DNA of 64,000 bases from Pseudomonas japonica. Lineage in GTDB: Bacteria > Pseudomonadota > Gammaproteobacteria > Pseudomonadales > Pseudomonadaceae. The first letter of the stretch is position 1, and every line of letters starts with the position of its first letter. This document shows, piece by piece, positions 1 through 6,589 of the stretch. Where the stretch lies: assembly GCF_013522925.1 (NCBI RefSeq), contig NZ_JAAMQU010000006.1:186001-250000 (forward strand), given 5' to 3'. The position numbers and the translations under genes were made by a program. Under the pieces are notes generated by a model that saw only the letters and a program-made list of their open reading frames with translations, was not told the DNA's origin and did not search any database.

Positions 1-2
1 AA

Positions 3-101
3 GTTCAGCGCGAGGAGATAGCCCAGGAGTTTAAGAAATTTTTACAAGATCTGGTTAAAGATAAAGCCAAACTGCGAATTGGCGGCTTTGTTGCTAATTA
101 A
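3..101 (+). CDS. C-terminal end of an unidentified protein, cut by the window start
   Basis: An open frame runs from the window edge to a TAA at 99-101 and encodes 32 residues ending in RIGGFVAN. It is lysine-rich and AT-rich like the DUF4145 gene facing it, and a GC-rich hairpin follows the stop at once. It is probably the tail of another gene of the inserted element. Too little remains to name a family. Confidence 0.4.
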   Translation, partial: VQREEIAQEFKKFLQDLVKDKAKLRIGGFVAN

Positions 102-114
102 AATTTATTAGTTG

Positions 115-133
115 GCGCCACCAAAGGTGGCGC
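115..133. terminator. Hairpin between two converging genes
   Basis: GCGCCACC (115-122) pairs perfectly with GGTGGCGC (126-133) around an AAA loop. On the plus strand a T-rich run follows at 141-146, and on the minus strand an AT-rich tract follows. It sits between the plus-strand partial gene and the minus-strand DUF4145 stop, so it could end both transcripts. Confidence 0.6.
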
Positions 134-137
134 TCAG

Positions 138-806
138 CTATTTTTTATATTTTGCAGCTTCAACTATTTTTTTGAGATGCTGTTGCCGCTTGTACCTCGC
201 AACGTACCAATCCTTGATAAGCATTTCGATAAGACCTATTAGCAATTGCGCTTCATCAGGATCAACCTCAACTATTTCATTAATATCTTTTTCCATATGC
301 GCGCCAATGTTTCCAATGGTGCGAATTGCGTCAATAGCCTGCCAGGTTTCTGGATCAACCTTTTCCTCAAGCGCTCTGACCTCCTCTACAAGGCGACCTC
401 TTATAATCCCCCAGTAGTCTCTGATCATCCCCTGAAGGCATCTTCTTGATAAAGTGGCTGAAGCTTTGGGGCTCAACGTTTTAATTGCGCAAGCTTCTTC
501 ATAGTCCTCACGTATAGGACCAGGAACGTAGTCAGGAAATACAATCGCAGAGCTCTGAGGTCGCAGATCCCATTCCTGTTGAATCTCACCTGGTTGGTAT
601 TGACCTCGGTCTAGCACAGCCTCATACAAGAAGGCACGAATAGTGGATTCTCTGCATGCACCATTAGGGCAAACTATCACGCCGGTAGCCAAGTACTGAG
701 GCCCATGCTTATTCCCCATATCAAACATATGGAGTTTTTCGCTCATCAAATTGTTTGTGATAGAGGCGTATTGTTTACAGTAGGGACAATTCCAGTTTAG
801 TGCCAT
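138..806 (-). CDS. DUF4145 domain-containing protein
   Basis: 222 residues. The N-terminus carries a zinc-ribbon-like pair, CPYC (residues 8-11) and a second CPNGAC cluster near residue 47. The middle holds the block SPKASATLSRRCLQGMIRDY that typifies DUF4145, and a helical C-terminus follows. A good ribosome site (GAAAGGAAGAG) precedes the ATG. DUF4145 has no settled biochemistry, but it occurs alone in mobile DNA and fused to restriction-type nucleases and other defence proteins. The gene is clearly AT-richer than the chromosome beyond 5.7 kb and than the phage genes at 2.7-5.7 kb, so it looks like recently acquired cargo of the prophage. A defence role is inference only. Confidence 0.8.
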   Translation of the reverse strand: MALNWNCPYCKQYASITNNLMSEKLHMFDMGNKHGPQYLATGVIVCPNGACRESTIRAFLYEAVLDRGQYQPGEIQQEWDLRPQSSAIVFPDYVPGPIREDYEEACAIKTLSPKASATLSRRCLQGMIRDYWGIIRGRLVEEVRALEEKVDPETWQAIDAIRTIGNIGAHMEKDINEIVEVDPDEAQLLIGLIEMLIKDWYVARYKRQQHLKKIVEAAKYKK

Positions 807-866
807 GCTTGACTCTTCCTTTCGTAGCTCAAAAAAACCGTATCAAACACTATTTTTTATAAATTC

Positions 867-886
867 GCCACCACGCCACGGCAGGC
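867..886 (+). repeat. Short direct repeat, left copy
   Basis: GCCACCACGCCACGGCAGGC recurs at 1214-1233 with one mismatch in 20 bases. This copy continues with further CAGG units. The two copies bracket the small membrane-protein frame at 900-1205. Confidence 0.6.
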
Positions 887-899
887 AGGCAGGCGTTGA

Positions 900-1205
900 T
901 TAGCCAGTTATTTTGTTGAGCACTGATCGCCTAAGCCGGTAGCAGCAAATAACCACTGTCAGGATTGCCCACCAAAAAAATGCGTAAGGAAGCAGAAGCC
1001 ACGAGAACATAGAGGATAACGTGAAGGCCTCTCCTCGCGACGCTATCCAGACCACAAGCGGGTATGCAAAAGGCAGCACACAAATGCCGGTGCCACCCCC
1101 CCCAACAATGGTCAGCAGTTCAGCAATAGCCAGCCTCTGGTCCTTGGTCAATGCACGCCTCCAATAGCTAATTTCCGCGAAGCTGCCACCTATATCCCAT
1201 TCCAC
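900..1205 (-). CDS. Small two-pass membrane protein, function unknown
   Basis: 101 residues from a GTG start. It has two strongly hydrophobic stretches (about 35-55 and 63-88), the second rich in Trp and Phe, and ends in a basic RLRRSVLNK tail. No clear ribosome site precedes the start, and no family is recognised. It lies between two 20-bp direct repeats, so it may be an insertion in the prophage cargo region. It could also be a chance frame, although the membrane-like pattern and lower GC argue for a real gene. Confidence 0.4.
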   Translation of the reverse strand: MEWDIGGSFAEISYWRRALTKDQRLAIAELLTIVGGGGTGICVLPFAYPLVVWIASRGEAFTLSSMFSWLLLPYAFFWWAILTVVICCYRLRRSVLNKITG

Positions 1206-1213
1206 AATTCATT

Positions 1214-1233
1214 GCCACCACGCCTCGGCAGGC
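1214..1233 (+). repeat. Short direct repeat, right copy
   Basis: GCCACCACGCCTCGGCAGGC is the partner of 867-886 (19 of 20 identical). It ends about 20 bases before the start of the PAPS-reductase-like gene. Confidence 0.6.
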
Positions 1234-1254
1234 GGGCGGCTGCCTGGAGTACCC

Positions 1255-2112
1255 ATGAACCCCTATGTCCTGCGCGGCAAGACCGTCCTGAGCTTTTCAG
1301 GAGGGCGCACCAGCGCGTACATGCTCCGCCAGGTGCTGGATGCGAACTACGACCGTGGCGACCTGCTCGTGCTGTTTGCCAACACTGGCAAGGAATACCC
1401 GGCCACCCTCGAGTTCGTTCGGGAATGCGCCAGCCATTGGGACGTGCCGATCACCTGGCTGGAGTACCGCGAAGATGAGCTGGGCTTTGCTGTGGTGGAC
1501 TTCGACACCGCCAGCCGAGAGGGTGAACCCTTCGAGGCAGTGATCCGTAAGCGCAAGTACCTGCCTAACCCTGTGACTAGGTTCTGCACTGTCGAGCTGA
1601 AGATTCGGGTGATTCACAAATACCTGCGTCATCTCGGGCTCTCAACTGAAGATGAGCCGGTCGACATGATGACAGGCATTCGCGGCGACGAGCCCAGGCG
1701 CGTTACCAAGATCCGCAATCGCGGCAGCACTAGCGAGAGCAAGCACGCCACCATGGTGCTGCCCCTGGCAGATGCTGGTGTGTCAGTACATGACGCGAGC
1801 GCATTCTGGCTGGCCCAGACTTTCGATCTGCGCTTGCCCACCGTGAATGGCCGAACACTTGAGGGCAACTGCGACCTTTGCTTTCTCAAGCCTCTCAACC
1901 AGGTCTATTCGATCATCGCGTCAGACCGTGGCCGAGGCGAATGGTGGGCACGCCAGGAAGCAGCCACCCGGTCGGCCGGGATGTTCGCCGGTGATGGAGC
2001 CCGGTTCCGCAAGGACCGCCCGAGCTACCAACAGATGATCGACTACTCCGAAATCCAATACGACCTTTTTGCTGAAGCTGACGAAGCTATTGACTGCTTT
2101 TGCGGTGACTGA
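1255..2112 (+). CDS. Phage-type phosphoadenosine phosphosulfate reductase-like protein
   Basis: 285 residues of the adenine-nucleotide alpha-hydrolase fold. The PP-loop SFSGGRTSAYM lies near residues 13-23 and the family motif RFCTVELKIR near 109-118. A later Cys pair, CDLCFLKP (about 206-213), could bind metal. The family enzyme reduces PAPS to sulfite, but phage copies are shorter and often proposed to act in nucleotide or tRNA sulfur chemistry or in DNA modification. The start is supported by GGAG just upstream. Such genes are common in the early or lysogeny region of Pseudomonas temperate phages, which fits the integrase downstream. The substrate is unknown. Confidence 0.8.
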   Translation: MNPYVLRGKTVLSFSGGRTSAYMLRQVLDANYDRGDLLVLFANTGKEYPATLEFVRECASHWDVPITWLEYREDELGFAVVDFDTASREGEPFEAVIRKRKYLPNPVTRFCTVELKIRVIHKYLRHLGLSTEDEPVDMMTGIRGDEPRRVTKIRNRGSTSESKHATMVLPLADAGVSVHDASAFWLAQTFDLRLPTVNGRTLEGNCDLCFLKPLNQVYSIIASDRGRGEWWARQEAATRSAGMFAGDGARFRKDRPSYQQMIDYSEIQYDLFAEADEAIDCFCGD

Positions 2113-2138
2113 GCAGAACAATAGCGAGAGCTTACAAG

Positions 2139-2630
2139 TTAGTCGGCTTTAGGTTGAGCCAAGTAGATTAGCCTTTCTCGATAAGCATAATATTCTTGAA
2201 AGAACATTTCACGCCTTGCTTTTACGATTGAAACAGCTTCATCGATATCATCACCTCGGACTGAGGCGAGCGTATCGAAGCTTTTCCCAAGATCAGAAGC
2301 AATTTTGGATAGATCTTGTGGCAAGTGTGATTGCAATAACGCACGCTCGTTATTAACTTTCTGGGCAACGGCTTTGACATGATCCGGCCCATACCCCCCC
2401 TGAAGAACCAATCTGTTCATTTCTTCCACAGCAAGAAAAAATGGAGCAACTCGCTCAGCAAGTTGGTTTAGCATCGCAAGCGAACTCGTAGCGGCAATAC
2501 TCAGTTTTGCTTGCTCTAATTGGATTTTCGCATTCGAGTGGCTGAAATACCCCGCTACCAGTGAACCGGCCGCGGTTCCAGCTATACCTGAGACTGCGCC
2601 CACTATTGCAGCAATAACTCCTGTATCCAT
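2139..2630 (-). CDS. Membrane-anchored coiled-coil protein, function unknown
   Basis: 163 residues. The ATG at 2628-2630 is chosen over an upstream frame start because GAAGGA lies nine bases before it. An N-terminal hydrophobic, Gly/Ala-rich helix (about 5-30, with GxxxG-like spacing) is followed by a long helical, charge-patterned region. No family is recognised. It is AT-rich and points opposite to the phage genes on both sides, so it is probably a moron or cargo gene. Confidence 0.6.
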   Translation of the reverse strand: MDTGVIAAIVGAVSGIAGTAAGSLVAGYFSHSNAKIQLEQAKLSIAATSSLAMLNQLAERVAPFFLAVEEMNRLVLQGGYGPDHVKAVAQKVNNERALLQSHLPQDLSKIASDLGKSFDTLASVRGDDIDEAVSIVKARREMFFQEYYAYRERLIYLAQPKAD

Positions 2631-2712
2631 TGCTGAAATTCCTTCATCTAATAAAAGTTTTAATAAAATTATCACACAGGTCAACTATACAGCTAGCGGC
2701 TAGGAGAACTCT

Positions 2713-3431
2713 ATGAATGCAGTTAAGGAACGGCCGATCCTGTTTTCGGCGCCGATGGTGCGCGCCATTCTGGAGGGACGTAAGACGGTAACGCGGCGGG
2801 AAGTAAAGAAGACAGCAGCCCTGGATTGTTTGGCTGCTGGCTTTCAGCCTGCTTTCTTGACGCTCTCGGGCAATGCCGACCTCTGCCCCTATGGCCAGCC
2901 AGGCGACCGGCTATGGGTACGTGAGACCTGGGGAGTAATCAGCCATAACTTCGACGAAATGGGGAACGTGGTCGACTGGGTACCGGACCGGCCCGCGCAG
3001 CCGATCCGCGACTTGCCATTCGGGCGCGGGTACTACTCCGGGCATGTGATCTACGCAGCGGACGGCCCCGCCGAATGGGCCGGGGATGATGATGGCGGCG
3101 GCGAGCCTCGTTCTGCTCGGAAACCTAGCATCCACATGCCTCGCGCCGCGAGCCGTATTTTGCTTGAGGTCACTGACGTACGCGTCGAACGACTGCAGGA
3201 CGGCGAAGGCGAAACGGCATCTGAAAACCGCTACATCGCCGAGGGTATCCACCGCATCCACCATGGCGATGGAAACTACTATTTCCATCCTTTCAAAAGT
3301 GAACCTGGCCCTGGCAATTGGATTGATCCAATCGATGCCTGCGCGAATTGTGGGTTTCAATCAACGGGGCTGAGTCGTCGAATGCAAACCCATGGGTATG
3401 GGTGGTTGAGTTCAAGAGAGCGGCGCCATGA
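2713..3431 (+). pseudogene. ASCH/PUA-like phage protein, frameshifted near its C-terminus
   Basis: It starts after TAGGAGA and reads the family-typical N-terminus (LFSAPMVRAILEGRKTVTRR) and the GDRLWVRETWG block. After about codon 209 the frame leaves the expected sequence. From 3339 the next frame reads [13 protein letters not shown] and then [14 protein letters not shown] to a TGA at 3429-3431, which is the usual ending of this family. The loss of one C in what should be CCC at 3338-3339 explains it. The uninterrupted frame instead ends in unrelated residues at 3459. A sequencing error gives the same picture. The family is conserved in Pseudomonas phages and the function is unproven; the fold suggests RNA or nucleotide binding. 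Confidence 0.75.
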
Positions 3432-3586
3432 GGAAATGTACCCAGGGCCCACGGCATAAATGGTTATTCCAGCACAACGTCCGAATCACTCGGATCAGCG
3501 GTAACCGTGGTTCTATCAGCCTGCGCGGCATGTACAAATGCGCTTGCGGTGAGCAAAAGCAAGGAGCGCCGGGGTTGGACTCATGA
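3428..3586 (+). CDS. Small CxC-motif phage protein
   Basis: 52 residues from an ATG that overlaps the restored stop of the ASCH-type gene (ATGA). It ends in a TGA that overlaps the start of the DUF2591 gene (ATGA). An early Cys (C4, then GPRHKW) and a C-terminal [10 protein letters not shown] motif give a possible metal-binding pair. The pattern, a short strand-rich segment and then YKCACG, is typical of a small protein found beside integrases in Pseudomonas prophages. Tight overlap on both sides supports translational coupling. Confidence 0.7.
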   Translation: MRKCTQGPRHKWLFQHNVRITRISGNRGSISLRGMYKCACGEQKQGAPGLDS

Positions 3587-3966
3587 CTACACAGGTCAGA
3601 ACAGGCGACCTTATCGGCGGCGCGCTCGACTGGGCCGTGGCCAAGGCCGTAGGTGTGCCGGTCCGCCTGGAACCTCCTTGCTATGGCCTGCCTTGGCGCC
3701 CCTACCGGAACGACTTGGACCGCTCGCGCTACAACCCATCGGTCAACTGGGCAATCGGCGGGGCGCTCATTGACCAGCATTGCAAAGTCTTCGGGCTGCA
3801 CCGAGGACACGCCGAGTGGCGAGCTTTCGCCTACCGACCTTATCTCGACGCTAGGCTGCAACGCTTGGCAGGTGGACCTACCGTCCTTATCGCATTCTGT
3901 CGCGCGCTAGTGCTCGTGCACTTGGGCGACATGATCAACATCCCGGCTGAGCTCTCGCCAGCCTAA
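3583..3966 (+). CDS. DUF2591 (NinX-like) phage protein
   Basis: 127 residues. The N-terminus TGDLIGGALDWAVAKAVG and the later YNPSVNWAIGGALID segment are the DUF2591 signature, as is the C-terminus with CRALVLVHLGD. The family includes lambdoid NinX; its biochemistry is unknown. The start overlaps the stop of the preceding small gene, so the two are probably co-translated. Confidence 0.8.
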   Translation: MTTQVRTGDLIGGALDWAVAKAVGVPVRLEPPCYGLPWRPYRNDLDRSRYNPSVNWAIGGALIDQHCKVFGLHRGHAEWRAFAYRPYLDARLQRLAGGPTVLIAFCRALVLVHLGDMINIPAELSPA

Positions 3967-4015
3967 CCCCTTCCCTATTGATGAGCCTGCCGGCGATGGC
4001 GGGTGAGGTATTGCC

Positions 4016-4342
4016 ATGTCCAAACTCTTTGACCTGCTGTTCCGGCGCGCCAAGAAGTCCGAGAAGAAGACACCTATGCGCGGGTCCGCTATGCCGCTTT
4101 CAAGCAGTAGCTCGTCCACGTCTGATCCGCTGAGCCCGCTGAACCCCCTCAGTCCGCTCAGCCCTATAAATCAGATCGACAGCTATTCCTCTCCTCGGCA
4201 TGACTGCTCTGTAGGCAGCTCAAGCTCCTGGCATGGTGGTGGCCATTCCTCTTCCCACGATAGCTGCAGCTCTTCGAGCTACGACAGCTCCAGCTCGAGT
4301 TCAAGCAGCGATTGCAGCTCCAGCTCGAGCAGTTCCGACTAA
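4016..4342 (+). CDS. Serine-rich low-complexity phage protein
   Basis: 108 residues. A short basic N-terminus (KLFDLLFRRAKKSEKK) is followed by Ser/Pro repeats (PLSPLNPLSPLSP), a His/Gly patch and a tail made almost only of Ser with regular Asp and Cys. GAGG lies before the ATG. No enzyme fold is visible. Similar Ser-rich proteins sit near integrases in Pseudomonas prophages, with no known role. The tail is probably disordered. Confidence 0.6.
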   Translation: MSKLFDLLFRRAKKSEKKTPMRGSAMPLSSSSSSTSDPLSPLNPLSPLSPINQIDSYSSPRHDCSVGSSSSWHGGGHSSSHDSCSSSSYDSSSSSSSSDCSSSSSSSD

Positions 4343-4375
4343 CCCGACCGCCGCCCCAGGCGACTTGGAGCGATC

Positions 4376-4588
4376 ATGAAAAAAGAGCTGATCAAGATCA
4401 GCGAATTCCAGCGGCGTAAGTGGGGGGAAAACGGAACCCCGCTATGCTCGCAAGCTATCCGCAATTACCTACGCGACCGAAAGTTGCCTGGTGAGCGGAT
4501 CGGCAATATCTGGTATGTGGATTGGCTCGCCTACCAGCGGATAACTGGAAGTAGCTTGGTAGATATGGTGATGAAAGGAGCCGCTTGA
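4376..4588 (+). CDS. Excisionase-like DNA-binding protein
   Basis: 70 residues with a winged-helix-like pattern: an ISEFQRRKW helix, CSQAIRNYLRDRKLPGERIG as the recognition region, then WYVDWLAY. Size, charge and position directly upstream of the integrase fit a recombination directionality factor that bends att DNA and promotes prophage excision. The stop overlaps the integrase ATG. Sequence similarity alone is weak in this group, so the call relies heavily on context. Confidence 0.7.
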   Translation: MKKELIKISEFQRRKWGENGTPLCSQAIRNYLRDRKLPGERIGNIWYVDWLAYQRITGSSLVDMVMKGAA

Positions 4589-5694
4589 TGGTCCCCCGAC
4601 CACGGAACAAGGCGAACAAGGGCTTGCCCCCAAATCTGTATTTCGATGCCCGCCGAGGTACCTACCGGTACCGCAGGCCCACCGATGGTAAGTGGTTCCA
4701 GTTCGGCGAGGAGCGCGGACGCGCTATTGATGCAGCGTCCCAACTCAACATCGCATTTCTTCGGGGCGCCGATCTCGTTGCCACAGTGCTCGATGAAAAG
4801 TCGGTGACCTTGGGTGAGTACCTAGCGACGTATGAACGTGAGGTCTTGCCACCCCGCGAACTGGCTAAGGCAACGCTGGACCTCTATTCGGTACGGTTTA
4901 AACAGATCCGAGAGGCGATGGGGTCGATACCTATCGATCAGATCACGATCCGTATGGTGGCAGAGTTCCTGAAGCCTCTCACCCCACGGTCCTCCAACCA
5001 GGCGCGGGCCATTCTTTCGGACGTCTTCACGCACGCTGCCGCCGAAGGGCTGTGCCCAGACAACCCTGCTGCGAACACAATCGCCAAAATCGAGAAGAAA
5101 CAGCGCAAGCGGCATACCGTAGAAGGGCTGAAAGCCATCCGGGAGAAGTCACCATTGTGGCTTCAGAACGCGATTGATCTTGCATTGGTTACCGCACAGC
5201 GACGCGGTGACATCCTGAACATGAAGTTTGAGGATATCCGGGACGGATACCTTTACGTCGTGCAGAGCAAGACAGAGAAAGCCAGCGATGCCGGCTGGCT
5301 CAAGGTCAAAGTTACACCTCAGCTGACCGCGATCCTGGCACGCTGCCGTGACGAGGTACTTTCACCATATTTGGTGCACAGACGGCCCGAGCGAAAGAAA
5401 AAACGTGAAGGGAAAGATCATTGGACGAAGGTCGATGAGCGATTCCTGACGCGGGCCTTCAAGGACGCCAGGGATGCAAGCGGCTGTTATGCCGACTGGA
5501 AGGAAGAGGAGATGCCAGGGTTCCATGAGATCCGCGCCCTCTCCCTCCACCTCTACAAACGAGCGGGGAAAGACGGCCAGAAGATCGCAGGACACGCTAC
5601 TGAAAACATGACGCGCAACTACCAGAAGGATCATGCCGACGTTGTATGGTCGGAGGTCGAAGCGGACCTCGATATCAGCGAGATCGCGAAGTAG
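4588..5694 (+). CDS. Phage-type tyrosine recombinase (integrase)
   Basis: 368 residues. The ATG at 4588 is preferred to a TTG one codon earlier because AAAGGAG lies seven bases before it. An N-terminal arm-type DNA-binding domain (LPPNLYFDARRGTYRYRRP) is followed by a core-binding domain and the catalytic domain. Catalytic residues visible are Arg in TAQRRGDIL, Lys in QSKTEKASDAGW, HEIR, the GHATENMT His and the Tyr in TRNYQ. It catalyses site-specific integration and excision. It points toward tRNA-Pro only 78 bases away, which is the expected attachment site. Confidence 0.93.
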   Translation: MVPRPRNKANKGLPPNLYFDARRGTYRYRRPTDGKWFQFGEERGRAIDAASQLNIAFLRGADLVATVLDEKSVTLGEYLATYEREVLPPRELAKATLDLYSVRFKQIREAMGSIPIDQITIRMVAEFLKPLTPRSSNQARAILSDVFTHAAAEGLCPDNPAANTIAKIEKKQRKRHTVEGLKAIREKSPLWLQNAIDLALVTAQRRGDILNMKFEDIRDGYLYVVQSKTEKASDAGWLKVKVTPQLTAILARCRDEVLSPYLVHRRPERKKKREGKDHWTKVDERFLTRAFKDARDASGCYADWKEEEMPGFHEIRALSLHLYKRAGKDGQKIAGHATENMTRNYQKDHADVVWSEVEADLDISEIAK

Positions 5695-5713
5695 TTTTGC
5701 GCCAGTTTTGCGC
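5693..5713 (+). repeat. Tandem AGTTTTGCGC repeat at the integrase stop
   Basis: AGTTTTGCGC occurs at 5693-5702 and again at 5704-5713, spanning the integrase stop codon and the att side of the element. Short direct repeats here could be arm-type integrase or excisionase sites. The role is inferred from position only. Confidence 0.35.
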
Positions 5714-5724
5714 AGGCACAAAAA

Positions 5725-5745
5725 AGCCGATCTAGATGATCGGCT
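5725..5745 (-). terminator. Rho-independent terminator after tRNA-Pro
   Basis: AGCCGATC (5725-5732) and GATCGGCT (5738-5745) pair perfectly around a 5-nt loop. On the minus strand a run of at least six T follows (the A-run at 5720-5725). It lies just beyond the 3' end of the tRNA gene and ends its transcript. It also faces the integrase. Confidence 0.85.
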
Positions 5746-5772
5746 TAAGTGTCTGATTTTACTCAGGAATAA

Positions 5773-5849
5773 TGGTCGGGACGGAGTGATTCGAACACTC
5801 GACCCCTTGCACCCCATGCAAGTGCGCTACCGGGCTGCGCTACGCCCCG
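5773..5849 (-). tRNA. tRNA-Pro (anticodon GGG), prophage attachment site
   Basis: 77 nt including an encoded CCA (5773-5775). The acceptor stem is CGGGGCG with CGTCCCG-type pairing. The anticodon stem CTTGC/GCAAG closes a 7-nt loop ATGGGGT, giving anticodon GGG after T33. The T-arm GTTCGAATC is present. The integrase gene ends at its 3' side, so the 3' half is probably the att core. The other att copy should lie left of the window, because no second copy of the tRNA 3' end was seen in 1-5700. Confidence 0.95.
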
Positions 5850-5946
5850 ACTAGGCGTTTAAACCTGCTCTCGTTAGCAGCGAGAACGGAGAGAAAGATA
5901 CCTTAACCTTTTGAATTATGGAAGCTTTTTCTCTAACTATTTTCGC

Positions 5947-6303
5947 TCACTTCTTGAGTACGTGAAGCACATCTTCCAGTTCGCTGATCATCTGGCGGAT
6001 GAGTTGCTTGTACTGGGTGGTGTCGTCCTTGGCCTCGTCGCCGGAGAGGCGCAAACGTGCGCCGCCGATGGTGAAACCTTGGTCGTACAGCAGCGCGCGG
6101 ATCTGCCGGATCATCAGCACGTCCTGTCGCTGATAATACCGGCGGTTGCCGCGGCGCTTCACGGGGTTGAGCTGCGGGAATTCCTGTTCCCAGTACCGAA
6201 GGACGTGGGGCTTTACCGCACACAAGTCGCTGACTTCACCGATGGTGAAGTAGCGCTTGCCGGGAATGGGCGGGAGCTCGTCGTTATGACTTGGTTCCAG
6301 CAT
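5947..6303 (-). CDS. MerR-family transcriptional regulator
   Basis: 118 residues. The MerR winged helix is clear: [20 protein letters not shown], then [21 protein letters not shown] short dimerisation coil ([18 protein letters not shown]) ends the protein. There is no C-terminal effector domain or metal-binding Cys, so the ligand is unknown. The gene overlaps the end of ihfA by 20 bases and is the constant last protein gene of the pheST-ihfA cluster in pseudomonads, ahead of tRNA-Pro. Confidence 0.9.
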   Translation of the reverse strand: MLEPSHNDELPPIPGKRYFTIGEVSDLCAVKPHVLRYWEQEFPQLNPVKRRGNRRYYQRQDVLMIRQIRALLYDQGFTIGGARLRLSGDEAKDDTTQYKQLIRQMISELEDVLHVLKK

Positions 6304-6586
6304 AGGCTTCCACTCGGGCCTTCAGTTTCTGCCCTGGACGAAAGGTGACGACGCGGCGCGCGGTGATCGGGATTTCCTCACCCGTTTTCGGGTTGCGGCC
6401 CGGCCGCTGGCGCTTGTCTCGGAGGTCGAAATTACCGAAACCCGATAACTTGACCTGTTCGTTGTCTTCGAGCGCATGCCGGATTTCCTCGAAAAAGAGC
6501 TCAACCAATTCCTTGGCTTCGCGCTTGTTCAGGCCCAGCTCCTCATAAAGACGTTCTGCCATCTCAGCTTTCGTCAGAGCCCCCAT
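6284..6586 (-). CDS. ihfA: Integration host factor subunit alpha
   Basis: 100 residues, the usual length. It has the HU/IHF fold with [40 protein letters not shown] and [15 protein letters not shown], including the DNA-intercalating Pro in the beta arm. With IhfB it bends DNA at WATCAANNNNTTR sites and helps sigma-54 promoters, recombination and replication. It lies 3 bases after pheT, so it is co-transcribed with the phenylalanyl-tRNA synthetase genes. A consensus IHF site is present in this same window at 57065-57077. Confidence 0.97.
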   Translation of the reverse strand: MGALTKAEMAERLYEELGLNKREAKELVELFFEEIRHALEDNEQVKLSGFGNFDLRDKRQRPGRNPKTGEEIPITARRVVTFRPGQKLKARVEAYAGTKS

Positions 6587-6589
6587 ACG

